A DNA stretch of 12,956 nt. Source: Bacteroidota bacterium. GTDB taxonomy: Bacteria; Bacteroidota; Bacteroidia; NS11-12g; UBA9320. Positions 5,916 to 12,383 of the stretch are shown here, piece by piece. The number at the start of each line of letters is the position of its first letter. Position 1 is the stretch's first letter. Location: NCBI GenBank assembly GCA_003485825.1, contig DNHN01000326.1:1-12956 (forward strand). The letters run 5' to 3'. Under the pieces are notes generated by a model. That model ran no database searches, was not told where the DNA came from, and saw nothing but the letters and a program-made list of their open reading frames with translations. A program made the position numbers and the translations under genes.

Positions 5916-8339
5916 TAGTTGAGAAAGAAGGTCTTCGCTTTGCTCTTCAGTTAACTCACCACGCTTTCCTTGTCGTTGAGATACCAACTTTGATTGTTCT
6001 ACCGCTTGCTTTTTTATACGACTATCTTTAGCTTTTTCTCTCTTGTCTTCAGCACTTTGTTGGAATCCATACTGACGCTCAAGATTAGTATCACGTGTTT
6101 GCGACTTTATTTTTTCAAGCTCCATCTTAAATCCATACTCAACTTCTAGCAGTTGTGCTTTTGCCTGGGCTTCAATTTGAGTTTTCTGCGCTTCTAGTTG
6201 TGCTTCCATTTGCATCTTCTGTGCTTCCAACTGAGCTGTTACTTGTGCCGTTTGTTGATTAGCTTGAGCTTGCATTTGAGAGTTTTGTTGAGCCATCTGC
6301 TGACGTTGCTTAATACGCTTCTTACGTCTAACAACTAATAATCGCTCTGCTTGATCTACATCTTTTAATCTACGGATAGCCATTGCATCTTCAATATCAA
6401 GTTCCCCTTGCGCGATAGACTGCTGAATGTTTTGCTCCAAATAAATTTTATCCTCATCGTTCATGTTTGTTACCACACGAACACCGAAGTTATACATGGG
6501 TAAATCTTTAAATGAAGACAAAATGCTCATATTGGTCTCACCTACAGCTTTCTCGTATACTCTATATAGAATAGATTCTGGAGATAGTACTTGTAGACAC
6601 TTTACGATGTCTTCGCAAACTCTCTTGTAGAGAACTTGTGATGCATAGGTGATATCGTATATAGCGTTATTAGAGGCAGAGATTGCCTGTTGTCTAACGC
6701 CTACGAGTGAGTCACCTTTAGGGGTTGATCCATCAACAACTTCATTAAGACCCGTAGTATCACGAATCATGTTGAGATATTGATTGTATAGTCCAATGAG
6801 TTCTTGGATATTACGTATAGCATTTCCAATCTCACGAATTGGAGGGTTTTGGAATCCACCCTCTGGATTTTTAGAGCGGTAATAAAACACACCCGTTTGT
6901 TCGTAGATATCTTGAAGTTCTAAGGGTTGAAGTTCTCCACCTCTTCCGAGTTGAACATTTTCTAATCCTTCAATATCAATGATAAGACCATCGGGCTTTG
7001 CTTTAGCAATAGATTGCTGTAGCTTTAAGTGAGAGAGTTGCATCATATCAGCGTACTGCTTGATACTAGAAACCATACTCTTAGGCATCATCTTACGTAA
7101 ATTTGTTGCAATAACACTATAAGACATCCGTGTCTTAGATATGTCATGAACATTACGAGGTAAGTTTTTCTTTAAACCATAGTCAAAAAGATACTTAGTG
7201 CCTATAACGTACTTACCGCCATATACCGTAGCATGTTCCATCTTATGAGCTTTTCGCTCAAATACACTACCCGAAGGTAGATGTACTTCTTCTTGACCTT
7301 TGTAGTAGAAACCAACGTTTCCAAAACGTGATTGCTTCTCTTCAAAGTATAAACAATCCGTAGACATGAACTCAAAGTCTAGTACCTCAATGACATAATC
7401 GTCATATCCGAATACTGTCTTATTCATTGTTTTGTCATACTGACTATTGCCTAATCTTGTAGGGTCATTAGAGTAACGATTCTTTACTTGACGTGCCATC
7501 TCCTCGTAAGTCTCTTCTTCAAACTCATTACGAGATATACGCTTTAGCTCCTCAATCGTCATTCTTTGTATATGTCCCGCATACTTCAAATCAGACATTG
7601 TAGCGTCTTCAGTTTGAGAGTGTACGAAATATTCAGGATCTACATACTTAGTAGATATACCATAGTTAGGATCGTTATCACGCTTAACCACTGCCATACC
7701 TACTGCTACTAAGTCCTCAACCGCTCTACGATAAGTCTTCTCAGGGAAGTCATTCCATTGTAGGGTTAGGTTTGTAGCTATTTGTGCTGCTATTTCAGAG
7801 GCTACCTTAATATTTGTGTCTAGGAATATCTCCGCTTCTTCAGGGCTATCGGGCAGTTTATCTACATCAATCCCTGGATTTAATCCCGCTTCCTTCATTT
7901 TATTGAAAAACTCGCGGTTCTCAACACCTGCTTGAATCTCAGCTTTCTTACGCTCCTTCTCTGTAAGCGATAGTGGGTCTACGGCTTCAAGGTTAGGATA
8001 AGGTTCTCTTGAAAGAATCTTGTTAACTACTATTTTTACGAATTTAGGAATAATGGGTACTGGAGACCAATCAATGTTCAGCAGTGTTCCGTCCCCATTG
8101 TTGGGGTCTAGAGAGTTAAGTACCTGCTTGTATTTAGATGTATCTTGTGTTCCATTCGCATAATCTCTATTCGTATTGAATTCCTTCATCCTGCGACCAT
8201 AGAGAGAATTAGTTTCATTTGAAGAACCCCATTGACCTACGATAGCACGTGCGTACTTGAGTCCGTAAGACTTAGCTGATTTTTCAACAAATGACGCTAA
8301 CGGGTCTGGAAAGCTTCCGTAGTTCTTTGTACTTGACAT
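5901..8339 (-). CDS. Phage portal protein, about 812 aa
   Basis: The portal is the dodecameric ring at the capsid vertex through which DNA enters and leaves. The gene follows the large terminase directly, as portals usually do. I chose the ATG at 8339-8337 (MSSTKNYGS...). An in-frame TTG at 8372 would add 11 residues, but it overlaps the TATATTTG promoter-like element. In ATG numbering, residues about 88-120 (NIDWSPVPIIPKFVKIVVNK) and 521-565 (YLNMIRDTTGLNEVVDGS, then SLVGVRQQAISASNNA) look like portal core segments. Residues about 675-790 are a Gln/Glu/Lys-rich helical tail with 11-residue repeats. The length exceeds the usual 450-600 aa of portals and is closer to the large portals of crAss-like and related Bacteroidota phages. 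That relationship is from memory of the family. Portal assignment is likely but rests partly on position. Confidence 0.8.
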   Translation of the reverse strand: MSSTKNYGSFPDPLASFVEKSAKSYGLKYARAIVGQWGSSNETNSLYGRRMKEFNTNRDYANGTQDTSKYKQVLNSLDPNNGDGTLLNIDWSPVPIIPKFVKIVVNKILSREPYPNLEAVDPLSLTEKERKKAEIQAGVENREFFNKMKEAGLNPGIDVDKLPDSPEEAEIFLDTNIKVASEIAAQIATNLTLQWNDFPEKTYRRAVEDLVAVGMAVVKRDNDPNYGISTKYVDPEYFVHSQTEDATMSDLKYAGHIQRMTIEELKRISRNEFEEETYEEMARQVKNRYSNDPTRLGNSQYDKTMNKTVFGYDDYVIEVLDFEFMSTDCLYFEEKQSRFGNVGFYYKGQEEVHLPSGSVFERKAHKMEHATVYGGKYVIGTKYLFDYGLKKNLPRNVHDISKTRMSYSVIATNLRKMMPKSMVSSIKQYADMMQLSHLKLQQSIAKAKPDGLIIDIEGLENVQLGRGGELQPLELQDIYEQTGVFYYRSKNPEGGFQNPPIREIGNAIRNIQELIGLYNQYLNMIRDTTGLNEVVDGSTPKGDSLVGVRQQAISASNNAIYDITYASQVLYKRVCEDIVKCLQVLSPESILYRVYEKAVGETNMSILSSFKDLPMYNFGVRVVTNMNDEDKIYLEQNIQQSIAQGELDIEDAMAIRRLKDVDQAERLLVVRRKKRIKQRQQMAQQNSQMQAQANQQTAQVTAQLEAQKMQMEAQLEAQKTQIEAQAKAQLLEVEYGFKMELEKIKSQTRDTNLERQYGFQQSAEDKREKAKDSRIKKQAVEQSKLVSQRQGKRGELTEEQSEDLLSQLFDNQ
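6168..6233 (-). repeat. Two 33-nt coding repeats in the portal coiled-coil tail
   Basis: Two adjacent 11-residue units, QLEAQKMQMEA and QLEAQKTQIEA, lie within a Gln-rich stretch (about 6165-6310) in the portal's C-terminal tail. Eight of eleven residues are identical between them, ignoring the conservative M/I change. The 11-residue (hendecad) periodicity suggests a right-handed or parallel coiled coil. The DNA copies differ at many third positions, so this is an old duplication or a structural constraint. Confidence 0.75.
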
Positions 8340-8369
8340 ATTCAGTATATTGGTAAACCCACTTTTATG

Positions 8370-8377
8370 CAAATATA
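8370..8377 (-). promoter_or_regulatory. -7-like element (TATATTTG) before portal gene
   Basis: The minus strand reads TATATTTG, a match to the Bacteroidota -7 consensus TAnnTTTG. It sits in the 61-nt gap between the terminase stop and the portal ATG at 8339, leaving a leader of about 30 nt. No TTTG is seen at the -33 distance. It may boost portal and fibre expression relative to terminase. Confidence 0.4.
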
Positions 8378-8400
8378 CTAAATACCTGGTAGCTAATTAT

Positions 8401-10527
8401 TTAGAACTCTCTAGGCTTATATCTCCTAAAAAAGACTTTTTCACTTAGGTCGGTTTTCTTTACTTCTTTAATAGCCTTCTGTGAGGCTAATAATGCAAGT
8501 CCTGCGGATATCGTCATATCAAACTTTGTACGGTCATCAATATTAAAACCAATCCAATCCTCTAAAGTGCGGTTGAAATACATCCTTCCATAGTTCCCTG
8601 TTTCATTATTTAAACCTACATGTTCGTGTACATAAGCTTCAATAGCCTGAGCGTGAGCTTGAATTACATCCTTGGAGTTTGAGGGTATACCTTTAGTCTT
8701 TGAATTTTGCGCAGACCCAGGAGGGGTAAGGTGTTCGGGGCGATTCATCACATATTCATCATATCCTCTAGCTTCAAAATAACGTACAATTCCGTACTTG
8801 TTATTCTCTATTAAAAGTGGATATCCGTAGAATACTGATGCCATCAATATATCTTCATAGAATATCCTAGCTAGCGGTGGTCTCTCTGCATACTCCGCAA
8901 TAAATATATTAGAGGGATGCTCCATGTTAAACTTGTTATAGAAATGACATGCTCCCTTAGAACCACGTCCATCTACTGTTTTATCAAGATCATAACTATC
9001 CACTCCACCTACGCCTATGAGTGAATTTCCAGGATGGTACTTGCCGTACTTAGATATCTTTTTATTCCTTGTTTCTTGAGGAGGAAGCCATGAAACTCGC
9101 CATTTACCATTTTTATCTGGAGACCACACAACTTCACTGTCTTGAACCCCGTCTTTCCACATAAAATTACCACGAACTACAGGAGAGGGGTATACCTCTT
9201 CGTTATGAGAAATCTGTTCGTATATCTTACCGATATTAAAATGAGAGGATTTTGTAGAGTCACGGAATGCCTCATCTTCTGAGAATGGAAACTGACGTAT
9301 AACCTCATTCAATTCGTAGGGGTCACCCATTAGTGCTTTACGCTCATTGTTGAGGTAAGTCTTTGCACCTATTTCTATAACTTCTCCGTCCAATCCTTCC
9401 ACGGGTTTTTTCGGGTCGTCAATAACAGGGTTTCCGTGTTTATCAAAGAATCCCTCAAGCGCATCATATGCAGGTATAAAAATTTTGTATAACCCGCTTT
9501 TTGTTCTTCCGTTGGAGTTTCTTTCATAGGGGTCAGAGTTGTAGTACAACTTTTTAAACTGAGACCCGCCACGGTCTAAAGGGTTTACTGTTGAACCGAC
9601 TAATGCCTTTCCAATCACTCTACGACCTACTATCAAACACGTTCTATGTATACGCCATACGTCTTGAATGTCTAGTGGTCGCTCCCACTTTCCTGCTTCG
9701 TCAAGGTACAACATATGGAGCTTCTCCCCATCGTATGCGTTAGCGGTAGTATTCTTCCAGTTGATGAGAGTATCTAATGCTTCCCCTTTATGTGAAGTCT
9801 TGTTGTTCTTGGTAATACGCTTGGAAGGTTCACGAAATGCAAGTTCCATACGTGGATTCGTTGTACCGTCTTGTATAGGCTTAAAGAAGAATGGATAGCT
9901 TCTAAATATAGGCACAACCTTCTTCATGAATATATTCTCCTGGGCATCCTTACCTGTCTTAGACATAATACCTAGGAGCTTATCTTTCACTTGCGTACCC
10001 TCATCTACCTCAATACATGCACTCATATTAGTATATCCCGAACGTCTACACTTGGTATATATCTGCCCTAGTGATCGGGGGTCTACCTCACATGCTAAGA
10101 AGTGAGTAAATAGCTTACGCTGAAAATCAAGGAATGAGGGGTAACCTATATCAATTTTGCTCCATTGAAGCATCATGTAGTGTCTGCCTGTCAAGTAAGT
10201 GGGAACGCCATTATTATAAAACCATACCCCCTCACGTCTACGTGTAAATTCCTTTTGAACATATGGGGTGTACTTATTTCGGAATTCTCGTGGTGCTTCA
10301 GCCCACTCATCCATAGAGCGTATACTTAACAAGTCCTTCGGCATAGGTTCTCTACGCCAATACTGCTCCTCTTTAGGCAACCCATGAAAAAGTATCTCCT
10401 TGTCGCTAGGTACTTTGGGAAGTTGAATGCAAAGACCTGAAATATCAATAACCTCGCCACTCGTATCGTTTGGGCAAACATTTACCACGGGGTCTTCGTA
10501 GTCCTCTATATCAACTAGTCCTGCCAT
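8401..10527 (-). CDS. terL: Terminase large subunit (packaging ATPase and nuclease), 708 aa
   Basis: This motor protein cuts concatemeric DNA and pumps it into the prohead through the portal. Visible motifs: a Walker A-like loop KCRRSGYT at residues 159-166 (basic-rich and divergent from GxxxxGK[ST]), Walker B LYLDEAG at 273-279 with catalytic Asp276-Glu277, and a coupling motif VGSTVNP at 310-316. The RNase H-like nuclease domain has GVGGVDSYD (Asp510), LLIENNKYG (Glu574) and KFDMTISAG (Asp670), the expected three acidic positions. An N-terminal segment with GVWFYNNGVPTYLTGRHYMM (100-119) resembles the terminases of large Bacteroidota phages. The length is above the common 450-600 aa. The ATG overlaps the previous stop as TAATG, so translation is coupled to the upstream gene. 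High confidence from both catalytic domains. Confidence 0.95.
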   Translation of the reverse strand: MAGLVDIEDYEDPVVNVCPNDTSGEVIDISGLCIQLPKVPSDKEILFHGLPKEEQYWRREPMPKDLLSIRSMDEWAEAPREFRNKYTPYVQKEFTRRREGVWFYNNGVPTYLTGRHYMMLQWSKIDIGYPSFLDFQRKLFTHFLACEVDPRSLGQIYTKCRRSGYTNMSACIEVDEGTQVKDKLLGIMSKTGKDAQENIFMKKVVPIFRSYPFFFKPIQDGTTNPRMELAFREPSKRITKNNKTSHKGEALDTLINWKNTTANAYDGEKLHMLYLDEAGKWERPLDIQDVWRIHRTCLIVGRRVIGKALVGSTVNPLDRGGSQFKKLYYNSDPYERNSNGRTKSGLYKIFIPAYDALEGFFDKHGNPVIDDPKKPVEGLDGEVIEIGAKTYLNNERKALMGDPYELNEVIRQFPFSEDEAFRDSTKSSHFNIGKIYEQISHNEEVYPSPVVRGNFMWKDGVQDSEVVWSPDKNGKWRVSWLPPQETRNKKISKYGKYHPGNSLIGVGGVDSYDLDKTVDGRGSKGACHFYNKFNMEHPSNIFIAEYAERPPLARIFYEDILMASVFYGYPLLIENNKYGIVRYFEARGYDEYVMNRPEHLTPPGSAQNSKTKGIPSNSKDVIQAHAQAIEAYVHEHVGLNNETGNYGRMYFNRTLEDWIGFNIDDRTKFDMTISAGLALLASQKAIKEVKKTDLSEKVFFRRYKPREF

Positions 10528-10817
10528 TACTTGCTAAATCTTTCCGCAAACCCTCCAGAGAAGTCATTCTCTTCCGCCATACCACCGCTGTCTTTCAAGG
10601 AACGTATCATGTCTTCTAACCGCTGACGCTCTTGTAGTAATTCACGTGCATCGGTTGCCGTTTGCTTTATAGATTGTAGTTCGGCTTTACGCCCCGATCC
10701 TGAAAGTTCAGCATCCACGGGTTTCTTCACCTCTTCAATCATATTGTTGATGGCTATCTCCATAGCCCCCATCAATCGTTGTGCAGCATCTAATGATGTG
10801 AATTTTTTTTTAGGCAT
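10527..10817 (-). CDS. Candidate terminase small subunit, 96 aa
   Basis: I chose the ATG at 10817-10815 (MPKKKFTSLDAAQRLMGAM...), which overlaps the upstream stop by 8 nt. An earlier ATG at 10838 would add MTYYTFA and overlap by 29 nt. The protein is almost all helix: an N-terminal amphipathic segment (8-30), a polar middle (ELSGSGRKAE), and a charged coiled-coil-like helix (about 49-75, IKQTATDARELLQERQRLED) followed by a Gly/acidic tail. Known: small terminases are short helical oligomers usually encoded just before terL. Inference from position, size and helix content only. No clear helix-turn-helix is seen, and it could be another assembly protein. A run of nine A bases (codons for KKK) lies right after the start. 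Confidence 0.5.
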   Translation of the reverse strand: MPKKKFTSLDAAQRLMGAMEIAINNMIEEVKKPVDAELSGSGRKAELQSIKQTATDARELLQERQRLEDMIRSLKDSGGMAEENDFSGGFAERFSK

Positions 10818-11382
10818 TGCGAACGTATAATAAGTCATCGTTTCTCATTCTCCAAAGTGTCTCACCCTTCACCTCCATGGCGTAGTCTGAGTGCTTTGAG
10901 AAATAAACTTTATCACCAACCTTCGCACCAAGGTATGCCAACTCTTTATTAGCATATCTAATGAATCCGTGGTCAGCGTCCTTATCCTCTTCTAGAATAA
11001 TAATGCCCTCAACGATTTTTTCAGTAACCTTTTGAGGTTGCTCCACAAAAACCCAATCCGATAACATATGTATCTCCCCACTAGGTGTCTCATATGCATA
11101 GGCGTGAGAGCCGTATCCACCATTCGGGTCATACCTTACCATGTATAGGTCATCCTCTAGGTGTAGACTTTTCTCCACACACACGTGATGATGGAAGTAC
11201 AGTATATCCCCAGGATTAGCACCCACCTCATGGCGCGCAGGAGTAGATACTATTTCCGCATAATTAATGCGGTTACCAAATTCGTCAAACTTTGAAGCGA
11301 GGTACATCTCTTGCCCCGCAATAGAAATTGTGTCCTTAAACTTCTTTGGAAGTCGGACAACAAACATGCCTAATGCTCTCAT
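10810..11382 (-). CDS. GroES-like co-chaperonin, two domains in tandem, 190 aa
   Basis: The C-terminal half (about 109-190) reads as a GroES fold: opening strand DWVFVEQP, a mobile-loop-like VEGIIIL at 124-130, GFIRYA at 139-144 in place of the G-x-V strand, then LGAKVGDKVYFSKHSDYAMEV (151-171) and GETLWRMRNDDLLYV. This closely follows the GroES pattern VGDKVLFSKYAG...EDDILAV. The N-terminal half has the same order: FVVRLPKK (7-14), AEIVSTPA (42-49), ANPGDILYFHHHV (55-67) and GEIHMLSDWVFVE (102-114). Host GroES is about 97 aa with one such domain, so this is roughly double length. Known: several phages encode a GroES substitute that works with host GroEL to fold capsid protein (T4 gp31). Inference: a phage co-chaperonin for virion proteins. 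It lies 1 nt after the 78-aa gene. Fold call is fairly sure; GroEL binding is untested. Confidence 0.75.
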   Translation of the reverse strand: MRALGMFVVRLPKKFKDTISIAGQEMYLASKFDEFGNRINYAEIVSTPARHEVGANPGDILYFHHHVCVEKSLHLEDDLYMVRYDPNGGYGSHAYAYETPSGEIHMLSDWVFVEQPQKVTEKIVEGIIILEEDKDADHGFIRYANKELAYLGAKVGDKVYFSKHSDYAMEVKGETLWRMRNDDLLYVRNA

Positions 11383-11383
11383 A

Positions 11384-11620
11384 CTAAAAGTTGAGGTCGT
11401 ACTCCACTATACACGGCATATTTACAACTTCCTTCCAAAACATAGTCCCGTCTTTCGGGTGTTCTATGAATATGTTGTAGCTACGCTCGCCAGTTTTGTA
11501 GTATCCTCTTTCATTAAATTCAATTACTACTATTTTATTATCTCCTACGCGCATACCAATATAGTATGCCATAGCATCCTTCGGGTTTTGCCCGATCACA
11601 ATCTTACGTATTAAATTCAT
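11384..11620 (-). CDS. Hypothetical protein, 78 aa
   Basis: Not recognised. Sequence MNLIRKIVIGQNPKDAMAYY..., with alternating hydrophobic strands (KIVVIEFNE, YNIFIEHP, MPCIVEYD) that suggest a small beta-rich or mixed domain. It has one Cys and no membrane segment. It ends 1 nt before the GroES-like gene and starts 2 nt after the 98-aa gene, so it is co-translated in the packaging operon. It is probably a real phage protein given the tight spacing and stop-start arrangement. Confidence 0.65.
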   Translation of the reverse strand: MNLIRKIVIGQNPKDAMAYYIGMRVGDNKIVVIEFNERGYYKTGERSYNIFIEHPKDGTMFWKEVVNMPCIVEYDLNF

Positions 11621-11622
11621 TT

Positions 11623-11919
11623 TTAATTTAGTGTGTCGTTACCAAACTTATCTATCCACCAGTCTATTGTACCCTCCTCTGGAGCGTTATGATCTTCCGT
11701 TGCTTGCTGTATAAAAGCTAACAACTCATCAAAATCATCCAAATTAGGTGCGTTTGAGGTGAACGCGATTTGTACTTTAGGCTCTTCTAAGTCCCAATCG
11801 GTGTGGGAAGCGCCAATAGCCATAGTAATCTCTTCTTCAAGACCGTATTTATCCAATAACCCCTGTATTTCCTTAGCTTTATCGGTGAACTCTTGTAGAA
11901 AAAGGTCTATGTTGGTCAT
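11623..11919 (-). CDS. Hypothetical acidic protein, 98 aa, first gene of operon
   Basis: I chose the ATG at 11919-11917 (MTNIDLFLQEF...). The frame extends to a TTG at 11940, but that TTG is part of the TATTTTTG promoter-like element and is unlikely to be the start. The protein is strongly acidic: an N-terminal helix (1-30), a likely strand KVQIAFTSN (48-56), an acidic helix (LDDFDELLAFIQQATED) and the end TIDWWIDKFGND. No known family recognised. As the promoter-proximal gene of the minus-strand operon it could be an early assembly or accessory protein, but nothing in it shows a function. Confidence 0.65.
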   Translation of the reverse strand: MTNIDLFLQEFTDKAKEIQGLLDKYGLEEEITMAIGASHTDWDLEEPKVQIAFTSNAPNLDDFDELLAFIQQATEDHNAPEEGTIDWWIDKFGNDTLN

Positions 11920-11937
11920 CTTAATTAGTATTTTTAT

Positions 11938-11945
11938 CAAAAATA
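11938..11945 (-). promoter_or_regulatory. -7-like element (TATTTTTG) at head of packaging operon
   Basis: The minus strand reads TATTTTTG, matching TAnnTTTG, 18 nt before the ATG of the 98-aa gene. It lies in the short divergent gap between this operon and the plus-strand gene at 11955. No TTTG is seen at -33. Position at the head of an unbroken run of minus-strand genes makes it the most likely operon promoter. Confidence 0.5.
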
Positions 11946-11949
11946 AGGA
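11945..11949 (+). promoter_or_regulatory. Ribosome binding site (AAGGA) of the plus-strand gene
   Basis: AAGGA ends 5 nt before the ATG at 11955, a normal Shine-Dalgarno placement. It supports this start over the internal Met at codon 11. Most other genes here lack such a site, so its presence is notable. It touches the minus-strand -7 element. Confidence 0.6.
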
Positions 11950-11954
11950 ATTTA

Positions 11955-12383
11955 ATGAAGTCTAAGAGGAGTAAGAAGAAGAAGATGCGAGAATTCGCTA
12001 AACTCCGCTCCTATGAATACAATCGGGAGCGTAATGGGCTTAAAAACCTAGATTTATCACTCAAGTACATGCGTGATGAACACCAAATAAACTACACTTT
12101 TCTAATGATTATGCTTTTTTGCTATGATTTGGAGTTCTGGACCGCTGATTACGTAGCTGAACAGCTAAATAGGAGCAGTAAAAAGGTGAAGGAGTTGTTT
12201 ATCTACCCCGCCATGCATCGGGACTTGGTATATAAGCACTTTGATAGGCTATCTCCAGGGAAAATGACCCATGAGGAGCATCTTTTTTATGAGGAAAGTA
12301 AAATGAGCTACCGAGTTCGCTACGCATTGACGCAGAAAGCCCGATTGCTCATTCAGAAATTCTATACTATGTTAGAGGATTAG
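11955..12383 (+). CDS. Probable winged-helix DNA-binding protein, 142 aa
   Basis: The only gene read rightward. The N-terminus is very basic (MKSKRSKKKKMREF), followed by a helix (about 44-57, INYTFLMIMLFCYDLE), a helix-turn-helix-like segment (61-90, FWTADYVAEQLNRSSKKVKE, then LFIYPAMHRDLV), and a beta-hairpin-like wing ending RVRYALTQKARLLIQKFYTM (120-139). The order 'helix, xxTADxVAEQLNxSxxxVxxx, xxxxRDLVxK, YxLTxKAR' is that of MarR-like winged-helix proteins. This is a pattern judged by eye. Inference: a phage transcription regulator, perhaps acting on the divergent promoter 10 nt upstream of its start. Its stop shares bases with the stop of the converging gene. Fold likely; target unknown. 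Confidence 0.65.
   Translation: MKSKRSKKKKMREFAKLRSYEYNRERNGLKNLDLSLKYMRDEHQINYTFLMIMLFCYDLEFWTADYVAEQLNRSSKKVKELFIYPAMHRDLVYKHFDRLSPGKMTHEEHLFYEESKMSYRVRYALTQKARLLIQKFYTMLED

Noticed and set aside
8340..8372. TTG start adding 11 residues to the portal
   Set aside because: The TTG is the end of the TATATTTG promoter-like element. An ATG 11 codons downstream gives a plausible start.
8378..8400. TACCTGGTA dyad as a terminator after the terminase gene
   Set aside because: The arms are only 4 bp and no T-tract follows on the minus strand.
10803..10811. Run of nine A/T bases as a slippage site
   Set aside because: It lies just after the stop of the GroES-like gene and encodes KKK at the next gene's start. 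Slippage there would only abort the second protein, and nothing suggests a functional product.
11267..11614. 115-aa open frame on the plus strand
   Set aside because: It is antisense to two well-packed minus-strand genes and shows no protein-like pattern.
11920..11940. TTG start adding 7 residues to the 98-aa protein
   Set aside because: The TTG is the end of TATTTTTG, and an ATG follows with a normal leader.
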